Shown here: positions 1 to 9,223 of the stretch, one piece after another | Layout: each line of letters starts with the position of its first letter | Numbering within the stretch: the first letter of the stretch is position 1 | Assembly: GCF_009600605.1 (NCBI RefSeq) | Contig: NZ_VWNA01000003.1 | Coordinates: forward strand, 769,083 to 833,082 | Direction: 5' to 3' | Source of the DNA: Segnochrobactrum spirostomi | Lineage (GTDB): Bacteria; Pseudomonadota; Alphaproteobacteria; Rhizobiales; Segnochrobactraceae | DNA: 64,000 bases | Translations under genes and position numbers: made by a program | The notes under the pieces: model-generated | Told to the model about the DNA's origin: nothing | Databases searched by the model: none | What the model saw: only the letters and a program-made list of their open reading frames with translations

Positions 1-41
1 TCGGCACCGACGAGCCGGAATCGACCTGCAAGTTCCACTGA
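1..41 (+). CDS. 3' end of an upstream gene (partial)
   Basis: The window opens inside a reading frame that ends with residues GTDEPESTCKFH and a TGA stop at 39-41. It is followed at once by strong inverted repeats that look like its terminator, which supports this being a real gene end. Thirteen codons are too few to name the product. The following PQQ-associated genes make a periplasmic quinoprotein or an accessory protein plausible, but that is only context. Confidence 0.45.
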   Translation, partial: GTDEPESTCKFH

Positions 42-43
42 GA

Positions 44-81
44 CCCGCTTTCGAAAGCGGGCCGCCGTTCGCAAGCGGCCC
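44..81 (+). terminator. Two overlapping hairpins after the partial gene
   Basis: Positions 44-61 are an 18-bp perfect palindrome (CCCGCTTTCGAAAGCGGG). An alternative 7-bp stem pairs 59-65 with 75-81 around a 9-nt loop. The two hairpins share bases and are mutually exclusive. No T-run follows, so intrinsic termination would be weak; transcript end protection or attenuation is also possible. Confidence 0.55.
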
Positions 82-165
82 GCTCGTCACACCCGAAGAG
101 AAGGTCCGCATCGCGGGCAACAAAGGGCCGGCCCGATCGGACCGGTCGAACAGGGAGGATCTTCC

Positions 166-1137
166 ATGCGCGCGCTCGTCGCCGTCACGCTCGGTCTCGC
201 CACGCTCGCCGCGAGCGGCCCCGCCTTCGCCTACAAGGCCTATGTCTCGAACGAAGCCGACAACACCGTCAGCGTCATCGACACCGACACCTGGAAGGTG
301 GTCGACACGGTCGATGCCGGCCGGCGTCCGCGCGGCATCACGCTGAGCCCCGACGGCAAGTCGCTCTATGTCTGCGCCAGCGACGACGACGGCGTGAACG
401 TGCTCGACGCAGCCACAATGAAGATCGAGCGCACGCTGCAATCGGGCGAAGATCCCGAACTGTTCGTCCTCGCGCCCAAGGGCAACCCGCTTTACATCGC
501 CAACGAAGACTCCGCCGCCGTCACCGTCCTCGACGTCGAGAAGAACCAGGTCATCGCCCAGGTGCCGGTCGGCGTCGAGCCGGAGGGCATGGAGATCAGT
601 CCGGACGGCAAGATCCTGATCTCGACCTCCGAAACCACCAACATGGCGCACTTCATCGACACCTCGACCTACCAGGTGATCGACAGCGTCCTCGTCGACT
701 CGCGCCCCCGCTACGCGCAGTTCAGCGAGGATGGCAAGGTTCTCTGGGTCAGCTCGGAGGTGGGCGGCACCGTCAGCATCATCGATCCAACCACCAAGCA
801 GATCACGAACAAGATTTCCTTCGCGATCCCCGGCGTGGACAAGGAGGCGATCCAGCCGGTCGGCATCGCCCTCACCAAGGACGGCAAATACGGCTTCGTG
901 GCGCTCGGCCCCGCGAACCGGGTCGCCGTGATCGACGCCAAGACCTTCAAGGTGCTCGACTACCTTCTGGTCGGCCAGCGCGTCTGGCATCTCGCGCTCA
1001 CGCCGGATCAGAAGTACCTTCTGACGACGAACGGCGTTTCCGGCGACGTGACGGTGATCGATGTGGCGGCCTTGAAGCCCATCAAGTCGATCCCCGTCGG
1101 CCGCTATCCCTGGGGCGTCGTGATCTCGCCGAACTGA
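166..1137 (+). CDS. YVTN-type beta-propeller protein, PQQ-catabolism associated
   Basis: A 323-residue exported protein. Residues 1-22 form a signal peptide with cleavage expected after AFA. The rest is a run of about seven YVTN-like blades, each beginning with patterns such as YVSNEADNTVSVID and containing SPDGK turns. This architecture and length match the family annotated as PQQ-dependent catabolism-associated beta-propeller proteins, which sit beside PQQ alcohol dehydrogenases and an exporter. A good GGAGG lies just upstream of the ATG. It is followed after 19 bp by the ABC ATPase gene, so it is the first gene of a likely four-gene operon. The periplasmic ligand is unknown; a role in assembling or serving a quinoprotein is inferred from context. 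Confidence 0.85.
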   Translation: MRALVAVTLGLATLAASGPAFAYKAYVSNEADNTVSVIDTDTWKVVDTVDAGRRPRGITLSPDGKSLYVCASDDDGVNVLDAATMKIERTLQSGEDPELFVLAPKGNPLYIANEDSAAVTVLDVEKNQVIAQVPVGVEPEGMEISPDGKILISTSETTNMAHFIDTSTYQVIDSVLVDSRPRYAQFSEDGKVLWVSSEVGGTVSIIDPTTKQITNKISFAIPGVDKEAIQPVGIALTKDGKYGFVALGPANRVAVIDAKTFKVLDYLLVGQRVWHLALTPDQKYLLTTNGVSGDVTVIDVAALKPIKSIPVGRYPWGVVISPN

Positions 1138-1156
1138 GCCCCGCGCAGGAGTGCCG

Positions 1157-1930
1157 ATGACGTCGCCCATGCCTGCCGTGCCGATGCCGGACGCTGCCTT
1201 GTCGGTGGAAGGCGTCGGCCATCGCTTCGGGCGGCGGGAGGCATTGCGCGACGTTTCCATCGTCGTGCCGAGCGGGGGCTTCGTCGCCCTGCTCGGCCCG
1301 AACGGAGCCGGCAAGACGACCCTGTTCTCGGTGACGACGCGTCTTTACGACAACCGCACCGGCCGCATCCGCATCTTCGGCCACGATCTGCGGCGCGAAC
1401 CCTCCCTCGCGCTCGCGGAGATGGGGGTCGTGTTCCAGGCGCGAACCCTCGACCTCGATCTGTCGGTGCAGCAGAACCTCGCTTATCACGCGGCCCTCCA
1501 TGGCCTCTCCGGGGCCGCCGTGAAGGCGCGGATCGCGGAACTGCTCGGCCGCGTCGGGCTCACCGACCGCGCCGGCGACAAGGTGCGCAACCTCTCCGGC
1601 GGACAGGCGCGGCGGGTCGAAATCGCCCGCGCCCTCGTGCACAATCCCCGCCTTCTCCTGCTCGACGAGCCCACCGTCGGCCTCGATCTCGAATCCCGCG
1701 CGGCGATCGTGGCGATCGTGCGCGATCTGGTGCGGACAGAAGGGCTCTCGGTGCTCTGGTCCACCCACCTGTTCGACGAGATCGAGCCGGACGACACCGT
1801 GTTCGTGCTCCATCGCGGCCGCATCCTCACCTCGGGCAGCGCCGCGGCGATCGCCGGGGACACCGATCTCGCGACCGCGTTCCGAGCCCTCACGGCCGAC
1901 GACGGGTCGGCGCCGGAGGCCGCCGCATGA
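1157..1930 (+). CDS. ABC transporter ATPase, PQQ-catabolism associated
   Basis: A 257-residue ABC ATPase with Walker A (GPNGAGKTT), Q-loop, signature LSGGQ, Walker B (LLLLDEPTVGLD) and switch His (STHLFDEIE). It resembles the DrrA/NodI-like exporter ATPases found in PQQ-dependent alcohol catabolism loci (Ped-type). The ATG at 1157 is preferred over the in-frame GTG at 1151 because AGGAG at 1147-1151 is then correctly spaced. Its stop overlaps the permease start as ATGA (1927-1930), showing translational coupling. Its cargo is not known; it presumably powers the permease encoded next. Confidence 0.9.
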   Translation: MTSPMPAVPMPDAALSVEGVGHRFGRREALRDVSIVVPSGGFVALLGPNGAGKTTLFSVTTRLYDNRTGRIRIFGHDLRREPSLALAEMGVVFQARTLDLDLSVQQNLAYHAALHGLSGAAVKARIAELLGRVGLTDRAGDKVRNLSGGQARRVEIARALVHNPRLLLLDEPTVGLDLESRAAIVAIVRDLVRTEGLSVLWSTHLFDEIEPDDTVFVLHRGRILTSGSAAAIAGDTDLATAFRALTADDGSAPEAAA

Positions 1931-2766
1931 GCCACGCCGCGCCCCGATCGCTCGGCCTCAAGGGCCATCTCGTCTGCCTCTTCGGCATCGTCGGCCGCGA
2001 ATTGCTGCGCTTCCTGCACCAGCGCGAGCGGTTCTTCTCGGCCCTGGTGCGCCCGCTGATCTGGCTGATGATCTTCGCCGCCGGCTTCCGCAGCGTTCTC
2101 GGCGTCTCGATCATCCCGCCCTACGAGACCTACGTGCTCTACGAGGTCTACGTGACGCCGGGCCTCGCGGCGATGGTGCAACTCTTCAACGGCATGCAGT
2201 CCTCGCTCTCGATGGTCTACGACCGCGAAGTGGGTTCGATGCGCGTCCTGATGACGAGCCCGTTCCCGCGTTGGTACCTTCTGCTGTCGAAGCTCGTCGC
2301 CGGCGTCTCGGTGTCGGTCGTCCAGGTCTACGCCTTCTTGATTGTCGCCCAGATCTGGGGCGTCGATCTGCCCTGGCTCGGCCTCGTGACCGCGCTGCCG
2401 GCGTTCATCCTCGCCGGGCTGATGCTCGGTTCGATCGGCCTTTTCATCTCCTCGTTCGTGCGCCAACTCGAAAATTTCGCGAGCGTGATGAACTTCGTGA
2501 TCTTCCCAATGTTCTTCGCCTCGTCGGCACTCTACCCGCTGTGGCGCATCCGCGAGGCGAGCGAGACGCTCTATATCGTCTGCCTCGCAAATCCCTTCAC
2601 CCACGCGGTCGAATTGGTGCGCTTCGCGCTCTATGAACAAATCGATCCGCTGTCGCTCGGCGTGGTGTCCTGCGTCACCCTGGTCTTTTTCCTCGGTGCC
2701 GTTGCGGCCTACGATCCGGGGCGTGGAATGATCGGCCGCCGCGGCGGCCCAAAAGCAGAAACATGA
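1927..2766 (+). CDS. ABC-2 type permease, PQQ-catabolism associated
   Basis: A 279-residue integral membrane protein with about six hydrophobic segments and the ABC-2 signature region near residues 220-240 (NPFTHAVELVRFALY). Such permeases pair with the preceding ATPase in exporters of the NodJ/DrrB type. Together with the beta-propeller this reproduces the three-gene set known from phenylethanol and other alcohol loci that use PQQ enzymes. Start overlaps the ATPase stop by four bases. The last codon is 16 bp before the start of the secreted protein gene, so all belong to one operon. Confidence 0.9.
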   Translation: MSHAAPRSLGLKGHLVCLFGIVGRELLRFLHQRERFFSALVRPLIWLMIFAAGFRSVLGVSIIPPYETYVLYEVYVTPGLAAMVQLFNGMQSSLSMVYDREVGSMRVLMTSPFPRWYLLLSKLVAGVSVSVVQVYAFLIVAQIWGVDLPWLGLVTALPAFILAGLMLGSIGLFISSFVRQLENFASVMNFVIFPMFFASSALYPLWRIREASETLYIVCLANPFTHAVELVRFALYEQIDPLSLGVVSCVTLVFFLGAVAAYDPGRGMIGRRGGPKAET

Positions 2767-2782
2767 TCCGGGAGAGATGCTC

Positions 2783-3463
2783 ATGAGGCTCGACGCCTGG
2801 TTCGGCGCGGCATTCCTCGGCGAGCCGGGCCGACGCCCCCGCCTGCCGCTCGCCGCCCTGACGGCCTTCGCCCTGGTTGCCGCCACCCAGACGGCGGCGG
2901 CGCAGCCGAAACCCGACCCCGACTGGCCGTGTGCGCAACGGCGCGTCCCGACCATCAGCGCCGGCGCCGTCTGGTCCGGCCCACCGCTCGATCAGGCCGG
3001 CGATTGGGGCCAGGACTTCCAGGCCGCCGAGCTGGCGCAGACGCTCGCGTCCCGTCGCACCCCGGACTCCGAGATGGACGGCCTGATCGACGCCTTCCTG
3101 GAGAAGGTCGCCGCCGACCCGTCGGCCGGGACCAAGGACCAGCGGCTGACCCACGTCTTCGCCGGCGTGTTCGAACTCCTGAACACGGAACGGGCCCGCA
3201 TCCTCGACGGCATCACCCGCTATTCGCGGGCGCAGAACCGGCTCGCGGAGAAGATCCGGGGCGAGAGCGACAAGCTGAGCGAACTCAAGGACTCGCCCGC
3301 CGCGCCGGAAACGGACGAGACGCGGACGCTCGAGACGGCGCTCAAATGGGACGACCGCATCTTCCAGGAGCGCCGTCAGTCGCTGACCTATGTCTGCGAG
3401 ACGCCCGTGCTGCTCGAAAAGCGAGCCTTCGACATCGGCCGCAAGATCCAGGCGAAGCTCTGA
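2783..3463 (+). CDS. Secreted protein of unknown function
   Basis: A 226-residue protein with an N-terminal hydrophobic stretch near residues 24-45 ending in TAAAQ, fitting a long signal peptide. The mature part has two Cys (in WPCAQR and YVCETP), is charged and probably helical, with possible coiled coil around residues 125-185. I do not recognise the family. The ATG at 2783 is preferred over the one at 2777 because the GGAGAG at 2771-2776 would otherwise abut the start codon. It is the last gene of the PQQ-associated operon and followed by a hairpin, so a periplasmic role with the exporter is a guess from location only. Confidence 0.7.
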   Translation: MRLDAWFGAAFLGEPGRRPRLPLAALTAFALVAATQTAAAQPKPDPDWPCAQRRVPTISAGAVWSGPPLDQAGDWGQDFQAAELAQTLASRRTPDSEMDGLIDAFLEKVAADPSAGTKDQRLTHVFAGVFELLNTERARILDGITRYSRAQNRLAEKIRGESDKLSELKDSPAAPETDETRTLETALKWDDRIFQERRQSLTYVCETPVLLEKRAFDIGRKIQAKL

Positions 3464-3492
3464 AAGAAGGACGCGAAACTCTGAAACGGAAT

Positions 3493-3525
3493 GCGGCGCC
3501 AGCCGGGGGGTGTGACTGGCGCCGC
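3493..3525 (+). terminator. Hairpin after the PQQ-associated operon
   Basis: A perfect 10-bp stem, GCGGCGCCAG at 3493-3502 with CTGGCGCCGC at 3516-3525, closes a 13-nt loop 30 bp after the preceding stop codon. No T-run follows. The rest of the 299-bp gap (3464-3762) shows no gene; AT-rich sequence with ATTCCCTTATCGATAAGAG near 3698-3720 may hold the promoter of the next gene. Confidence 0.55.
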
Positions 3526-3762
3526 TTCGGCCGCACCGGGGGGATTGGTGCGGGCACGACGGAAAAAGCGAGCAATCGGGACATCCCCGCCCTTTCCAGC
3601 GCTGAAACGCCAGGGCGCAATCACGCCTACGGGCGCGTGACGCTTTTTTGCGGAATGTTCCGGCTCGGCGACTGCCGGCGCGCGCCGGATTGATGCATTA
3701 TTCCCTTATCGATAAGAGTCACGTCTAGTGACGCCGCGCGCGTCCGATCGGGTTCGTTCCTC

Positions 3763-5259
3763 ATGTCCTCGTCCACTCCCCTCGCGAAGCCGCGCCTGTC
3801 CGCCTCGACGCTCGCCGAAATACCCGGCGCCGTCGCTGTCCCGACCTACGACCGCGCGGCGGTGCGCCCGGGGATCGTCCACCTCGGCATCGGGGCGTTC
3901 CACCGGGCCCATCAGGCGGTCTATACCGACGCCGTTCTCGCCGCCGGTGATCTCCGATGGGGTATCGTCGGGGCTTCGCTGCGCTCCCCCGACACCCGGG
4001 ACGCCCTCGTCCCCCAGGATGGCCTCTACAGCGTCGCGAGCCGTGACGAGAGCGGCGAGCGATTGCGGATCGTCGGCAGCGTCGCGACGGTGCTGGTCGC
4101 CCCGGAGAACCCGACCGCCCTGCTCGCCGCCCTGACCCATCCGGATGCTGCGATCGTCTCACTGACGGTGACCGAGAAGGGCTATTGCCACGCGCCGTCG
4201 ACGGGGGAACTCGACGCGGCCCATCCGGACATCGTCCATGACCTCGCCGTGCCGGAGCGGCCCCGGTCGGCGCCCGGCTTTTTGATCGAGGCGATCGCGC
4301 GCCGCCGCGCGGTGGGCCTCGCACCTCTGACGCTGCTGTCGTGCGACAACCTGCCGGACAACGGCCGCACGCTGCGCCGCGTCATCACCCGCCTCGCGAC
4401 GCTGCGCGATCCCGATCTCGGCCACTATGTCGCCGACCATATCCGCTTCCCGTCCACGATGGTCGACCGCATCGTGCCGGCGACGACCGACGCCGACCGG
4501 AACGCCGTTTCCGCGGCACTCGGGCTCGAAGACGCGTGGCCGATCATGACGGAGCCCTTCACCCAATGGGTGATCGAGGACGACTTCGCCGCGGGCCGCC
4601 CGGCCTGGGACGAAGCGGGGGCGACCTTCGTGTCGGACGTGGCGCCGTTCGAGCTGACGAAGCTGCGCCTCCTCAACGGCTCCCATTCGACGCTCGCTTA
4701 TCTCGGCTGGCTCGCCGGCCACGAGACCGTCGCCGAGGCGATGCGCGCGCCGGGCTTCGCGCGGCTCGTCCGCGCCCTGATGGACGAGGAGGTCACGCCC
4801 CATCTCCCCGGCCTGCCGGGCTTCGACCTCGACGCCTATAAGGACTCGCTGATCGCCCGATTCCGCAACCCGGCGCTGCGCCACCGCACCGCCCAGATCG
4901 CCATGGACGGCTCGCAGAAGCTGCCGCAGCGGCTGCTGCACTCGATCCGCGCCCGCCTCGAAGCCGGCGCACCGTTCCCGCGTCTCGCCCTCGGCGTCGC
5001 CGCCTGGATGCGCTATGCCCGGGGCACCGACGAGGCCGGCCGGCCGATCGACGTCCGCGACCCCCTCGCCGACGCGATCCGCGCCTGCACGGGCCACCTC
5101 ACCGACGCGCCCGCGATCGTCGAGGCTTTCCTCGGCTTCGAGCAGGTGTTCGGCACCGACCTCAAGGCCTCCCCGACCTTCCGCGCGGCCGTCGAGACCG
5201 CGCTCGCCCGCCTCCTCCGCCACGGCGCGGCGGCGACCGTCGAGGCGGCGGCTGCCTGA
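3763..5259 (+). CDS. Mannitol dehydrogenase family polyol/fructuronate reductase
   Basis: A 498-residue member of the long-chain mannitol dehydrogenase family (D-mannitol 2-dehydrogenase, D-arabinitol dehydrogenase, fructuronate/tagaturonate reductases), cytoplasmic and NAD(P)-dependent. It shows the nucleotide-binding opening GIGAFHRAHQ near residue 45, the family stretch FPSTMVDRIVP, and the catalytic Lys-x4-Asn-x2-His arrangement in KLRLLNGSHS near residue 305. Length is normal for the family. The exact substrate cannot be read from motifs. It is a single gene with the following helicase gene 123 bp away and no sugar transporter nearby. Confidence 0.9.
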   Translation: MSSSTPLAKPRLSASTLAEIPGAVAVPTYDRAAVRPGIVHLGIGAFHRAHQAVYTDAVLAAGDLRWGIVGASLRSPDTRDALVPQDGLYSVASRDESGERLRIVGSVATVLVAPENPTALLAALTHPDAAIVSLTVTEKGYCHAPSTGELDAAHPDIVHDLAVPERPRSAPGFLIEAIARRRAVGLAPLTLLSCDNLPDNGRTLRRVITRLATLRDPDLGHYVADHIRFPSTMVDRIVPATTDADRNAVSAALGLEDAWPIMTEPFTQWVIEDDFAAGRPAWDEAGATFVSDVAPFELTKLRLLNGSHSTLAYLGWLAGHETVAEAMRAPGFARLVRALMDEEVTPHLPGLPGFDLDAYKDSLIARFRNPALRHRTAQIAMDGSQKLPQRLLHSIRARLEAGAPFPRLALGVAAWMRYARGTDEAGRPIDVRDPLADAIRACTGHLTDAPAIVEAFLGFEQVFGTDLKASPTFRAAVETALARLLRHGAAATVEAAAA

Positions 5260-5382
5260 GCCAGTGCTGCACGGATGATCGAGGGGCCGCGCGTGCGTAT
5301 GGCGCGCTCGCTCACGCGCGTTGGCAGTTGCGAACAAAACGGGAATGAACGAGTCTCGTCTCCTGTCTCGCGGGAATGATTC

Positions 5383-7457
5383 GTGTCCGGTTATCTCGCC
5401 AAGCTCAATCCGCAGCAGCGGCAGGCCATCGAGCACGGCATCGGGCCGGAGGCGCGGCCGGCGCCGTTGCTCGTCATCGCCGGGGCGGGATCGGGCAAGA
5501 CGAACACGCTGGCGCACCGCGTCGCCCATCTCGTCGTCAACGGGGCCGATCCGTCCCGCATCCTCTTGCTCACCTTCTCGCGCCGCGCCGCGGCGGAGAT
5601 GACGCGCCGGGTCGAACGCATCCTCACCGAGGCGCTCGGCCGCGAGGGCGCCATCGTCGCCGAAGCGCTCGCCTGGGCGGGCACGTTTCATGCGGTGGGC
5701 GCCCGGCTGTTGCGCGAGCTCGCGCCGATGATCGGCCTCGGCCCGGATTTCACGATCCACGACCGGGAAGACAGCGCCGACCTGATGAACCTCGTCCGCC
5801 ACGAGCTCGGCTTCTCGAAGAGCGAGACCCGCTTCCCGGCGAAGGGAACCTGCCTCGCCCTCTATTCCCGGGTCGTCAATTCGGAGGCCCCGCTCGAGGA
5901 GGTGCTGCGCACGGCCTTCCCCTGGTGCACCGAGCACGCCAGCGCGCTCGAGACGCTGTTCGCCGCTTATGTCGAGGCGAAGCAGGCCCACAACGTGCTC
6001 GATTACGACGACCTCCTGCTCTACTGGGCGCAGGTGATGACCGAGCCGGCCCTCGCGGCGGAGATCGGCGGCCGGTTCGATCACGTCCTCGTCGACGAAT
6101 ATCAGGACACCAACCGGCTCCAGGCCTCGATCCTGCTGGCCTTGAAGCCCGGGGGCACGGGCTGACGGTGGTCGGCGACGATGCCCAATCGATCTATTCG
6201 TTCCGCGCCGCCACGGTGCGCAACATCCTCGATTTTCCCGGCCATTTCCGGCCTTCCGCCGAGATCGTCACCCTCGACCGCAATTATCGATCGTCGGCGC
6301 CGATCCTCGCCGCGGCGAACGCGGTGATCGCGCTCGCCGCCGAGCGCTTCACCAAGTCGCTGTGGACCGACCGCACGGACGGCACCAAGCCGGAGCTCGT
6401 CGCCGTCCGCGACGAGGCCGACCAAGCCCGCTATGTCGCGACCCGCGTTCTAGAAAATCGCGAGACGGGGCGCCGGCTCAAGGATCAGGCGGTGCTGTTC
6501 CGCACCTCGCATCACAGTGGCCCGCTCGAGGTGGAGCTGACGCGCCGGCGCATCCCGTTCGTGAAATTCGGCGGGCTCAAATTCCTCGACGCCGCGCACG
6601 TCAAGGACATGCTCGCCCTCCTGCGCTTCGCCGAAAACCCGCGCGACCGCGTCGCCGGCTTCCGCGTCCTCCTGCTGCTGCCCGGGATCGGACCCGGCAC
6701 GGCGCAGCGCGTGCTGGACGCCCTCGCCGCGGCGCCCGATCCTGCGACGGCCCTCGCGAGCGCCCCCGCTCCGGCGCGCGCCGGCGAGGCGTGGCCCCTG
6801 TTCGTCGCGGCGATTACCGCCCTGCGCGGCGGTGCGGCGGGATGGCCGGCGGAGATCGAGCTCGCCCGCCGCTGGTACGACCCGCATCTCGACCGCCTTC
6901 ATGAGGACGCGGCGGTGCGGCGCGAGGACCTGCTTCAGCTCGAACAGATCGCCGGCGGCTATCAGAACCGGCGGCATTTCCTCACCGAGCTCACCCTCGA
7001 TCCGCCCGACGCGACGAGCGACCGCGCCGGCCCACCCTCGCGCGACGACGATTATCTGATCCTCTCGACCATCCATTCCGCCAAGGGGCAGGAATGGAAG
7101 TCCGTGTTCCTCCTCAACACGGTCGACGGCTGCCTGCCGTCGGACCTCGCGACGGGGACGCCGGCGGAGCTCGAGGAGGAGCGCCGGCTCCTCTATGTCG
7201 CGATGACGCGGGCGCGCGACGACCTGCACCTCGTCGTGCCGCAGCGCTTCTTCACCCACGGCCAAGCCCATCTCGGCGACCGGCACGTCTACGCCTCGCG
7301 CACCCGCTTCATCCCCCAGGAGCTGGTGCCCCTGTTCGAGCGGATCACGTGGCCGCTCGCCGTCGCCGCGGCGGGCGCACCGATGCCGCCGCCAGGGCCG
7401 CAGATCGACATCGCCGCGCGGATGCGCGCGATGTGGGGTCGGCAGGCTCGGGGTTAA
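5383..7457 (+). pseudogene. UvrD/Rep-like DNA helicase, one frameshift
   Basis: An SF1A ATP-dependent helicase read in two frames. The first part, from a GTG start at 5383, has the Q motif, Walker A (GAGSGKT) and motif II (VDEYQDT) and stops at 6165. The second part continues from about 6156 in another frame with motif III (VVGDDAQSIYSFR), IV (DRNYRSS), V (TIHSAKGQEW) and VI (LLYVAMTRAR). The break falls at a GGGGG run (6151-6155); one extra G restores a 691-residue protein with all motifs. All motifs being intact suggests a sequencing error or a very recent mutation. The product would be shorter than canonical UvrD (about 720 residues), lacking part of the C-terminus. Confidence 0.85.
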
Positions 7458-8040
7458 GCGGCGCCACTGTATACAGGACGACTCGGACACCGATCCGCTG
7501 GGCCAACCGTTGGCCGCTTCAATCGGGCACTTGGGGAAAGGGCCAGATCCGCGACGCTCCGGCATCGGCGCTTGAGCGATGCCGTTTCTCAATCTGCCTC
7601 TGGTGTCTTTCCCCGCACGAAAGCTGGCGATTTCGACTCTCATCCCAGCGTCTTGTCGACGATCGATCTCCGTCCGGCAACGCGCCCGCCTTCTCCGGCT
7701 CGGCCCAACCCACCCTCTCACAGGGGCCTGAGCGAGGACCGCGGACCGCAACCCGCTTGACCAAACGTGACGTGACGGTATACATCTTCGTGACCGGTTA
7801 GAGCTGATCCAAAATCGCCGTCCGCCGGGAGGAAACAACGACGCCGCATCCGGACGCCCGGGCACGGCGCCAAATGTGCGGCAGGGCCGCCATCGGCACG
7901 ACCCTCCTCCCGAACCTCAGCGACCAACGATCCCCGCACCGGACGACGGACCGTTCGACATCCATCCCCGCTGATCGCTCGGCGCTCTCGCGCCGAGACC
8001 GATGACCTGTGCGCCGACGGCGCCCGTGGAGGACTTGCGC
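7458..8040 (+). other. 583-bp leader without a gene; palindromes and promoter
   Basis: No convincing coding frame lies between the helicase and the Rieske oxygenase. It holds a perfect palindrome CTGTATACAG (7467-7476), a 15-bp palindrome GGCCAAC-C-GTTGGCC (7501-7515), and a second GTATAC core at 7778-7783 overlapping a promoter. GTATAC-centred palindromes are typical of operators of FCD-type GntR regulators (UxuR, ExuR, NanR). The gene 10200-10982 encodes such a regulator. The final part carries the GGAGGA ribosome site at 8028-8033. Confidence 0.6.
7757..7784 (+). promoter_or_regulatory. Candidate sigma-70 promoter with GTATAC operator
   Basis: TTGACC (7757-7762), a 16-bp spacer and TATACA (7779-7784) form a good -35/-10 pair facing the Rieske oxygenase operon. 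The GTATAC core at 7778-7783 overlaps the -10, so a regulator bound there would block RNA polymerase. This predicts a leader of about 250 nt before the start at 8041. Confidence 0.5.
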
Positions 8041-9159
8041 ATGACCAGCGCCCAGAAGACCAGCGCCCGCGTGAACGCCGCGCCAGCGGAAACCCCGACC
8101 TTCCCGCTCAATGCCTGGTACGCCGCCGCGTGGTCGCACGAGATCGAGCACGCGCTCGCACCCCGCACCATCTGCGGCAAGGAGATCGTGCTCTACCGGC
8201 GCACCGACGGCGCGGTCGCCGCGCTCGAAAATGCCTGCTGGCATCGGCTGCTGCCGCTCTCCCTCGGCTGGCTCCAGGGCGACGAGGTGGTGTGCGGCTA
8301 TCACGGCCTCGTCTTCGACGCCGGCGGCCGCTGCACCCATATGCCGGCGCAGGAGACCATCAACCCGTCCGCGTGCGTGCGCACCTACCCGGTGATCGAG
8401 CGGCACCGGCTGGTGTGGATCTGGCCGGGCGATCCGGCGCTCGCCGACCCCGCTGAGATGCCCGATTTCCATTGGAACGACGGCACCGAATGGATCGGCG
8501 AAGGCGGCACCTATTACGGGCTGCGCTGCGATTACCGCCTCATCGTCGACAACCTCATGGACCTCACCCACGAGACCTACGTCCATGCCGGTAGCATCGG
8601 CCACGACGCCATCACGGCCGCCTCCTTCGACGTGACCCACACCGACCGCACCGCGACCGTCACCCGCTGGATGCTCGGCATCGACCCGCCGCCGTTTTGG
8701 GCGCGCAATCTCGGCAAGCCGGGCCTGGTCGATCGCTGGCAGATCATTACCTTCCAGGCGCCGAGCGTGGTCGTGGGCGATGTCGGCGTCGCCCCGGTCG
8801 GCACCGGAGCGCAGCAGGGCGACCGCTCTCAGGGCGTCAACGGCTGCTTCCTCGCCGCAATCACACCGGCGACGGCGACGACCTGCCATTATTTCTGGAA
8901 CTTCGTCCGCACCTTCAAAAAGGACGACGAGGCGCTGACGCGCTCGATCAACCTCGCCCACGTCAACGCCGAGGGCAAAGGGCTCTACGATCAGGATGTG
9001 ACGGTGCTCGAAGCCCAGCAGCGGGCGATCGAGACCCATCCCCGCCTGCCCTTCTACAACCTCAACATCGATGCCGGGGCGCTTTGGGCCCGCCGCATGA
9101 TCGACCGGCTGCTCGCCGACGAGGCGCAGCGGTCGGCCCCGGCGGCGGCGGCCGAATAG
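8041..9159 (+). CDS. VanA-like Rieske aromatic O-demethylase/oxygenase
   Basis: A 372-residue oxygenase component of the vanillate O-demethylase type. The N-terminal Rieske centre ligands are C66-x-H68 and C85-x2-H88 (ACWHR, CGYH). The mononuclear iron region is VDNLMDLTHETYVH with H177 and H182. This family removes O-methyl groups from methoxylated aromatics or hydroxylates related acids, taking electrons from a VanB-type reductase, encoded 64 bp downstream. The start at 8041 is chosen because GGAGGA is seven bases upstream; an in-frame ATG at 8002 lacks a ribosome site. Substrate is unproven: related enzymes act on vanillate, dicamba, methoxybenzoates and toluenesulfonate. Confidence 0.88.
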   Translation: MTSAQKTSARVNAAPAETPTFPLNAWYAAAWSHEIEHALAPRTICGKEIVLYRRTDGAVAALENACWHRLLPLSLGWLQGDEVVCGYHGLVFDAGGRCTHMPAQETINPSACVRTYPVIERHRLVWIWPGDPALADPAEMPDFHWNDGTEWIGEGGTYYGLRCDYRLIVDNLMDLTHETYVHAGSIGHDAITAASFDVTHTDRTATVTRWMLGIDPPPFWARNLGKPGLVDRWQIITFQAPSVVVGDVGVAPVGTGAQQGDRSQGVNGCFLAAITPATATTCHYFWNFVRTFKKDDEALTRSINLAHVNAEGKGLYDQDVTVLEAQQRAIETHPRLPFYNLNIDAGALWARRMIDRLLADEAQRSAPAAAAE

Positions 9160-9223
9160 GCGGCGCCGCGGTGCGGTCGTCCCTCATCGGCGGAAACAGC
9201 GCCCTCCTCAGCAGGATAAAGTG

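Noticed and set aside
1486..2955. 489-codon minus-strand frame across the PQQ-associated ABC genes
   Set aside because: Antisense to clearly recognisable ATPase and permease genes; composition typical of shadow frames.
4159..6084. 641-codon open frame on the minus strand
   Set aside because: It is antisense to the polyol dehydrogenase and helicase genes, has Arg/Glu/Gly-rich composition and no domain; a by-product of high GC.
7458..8040. A hidden gene in the long gap before the Rieske oxygenase
   Set aside because: Frames here lack ribosome sites, family motifs and typical codon pattern; promoter and palindromes explain it better.
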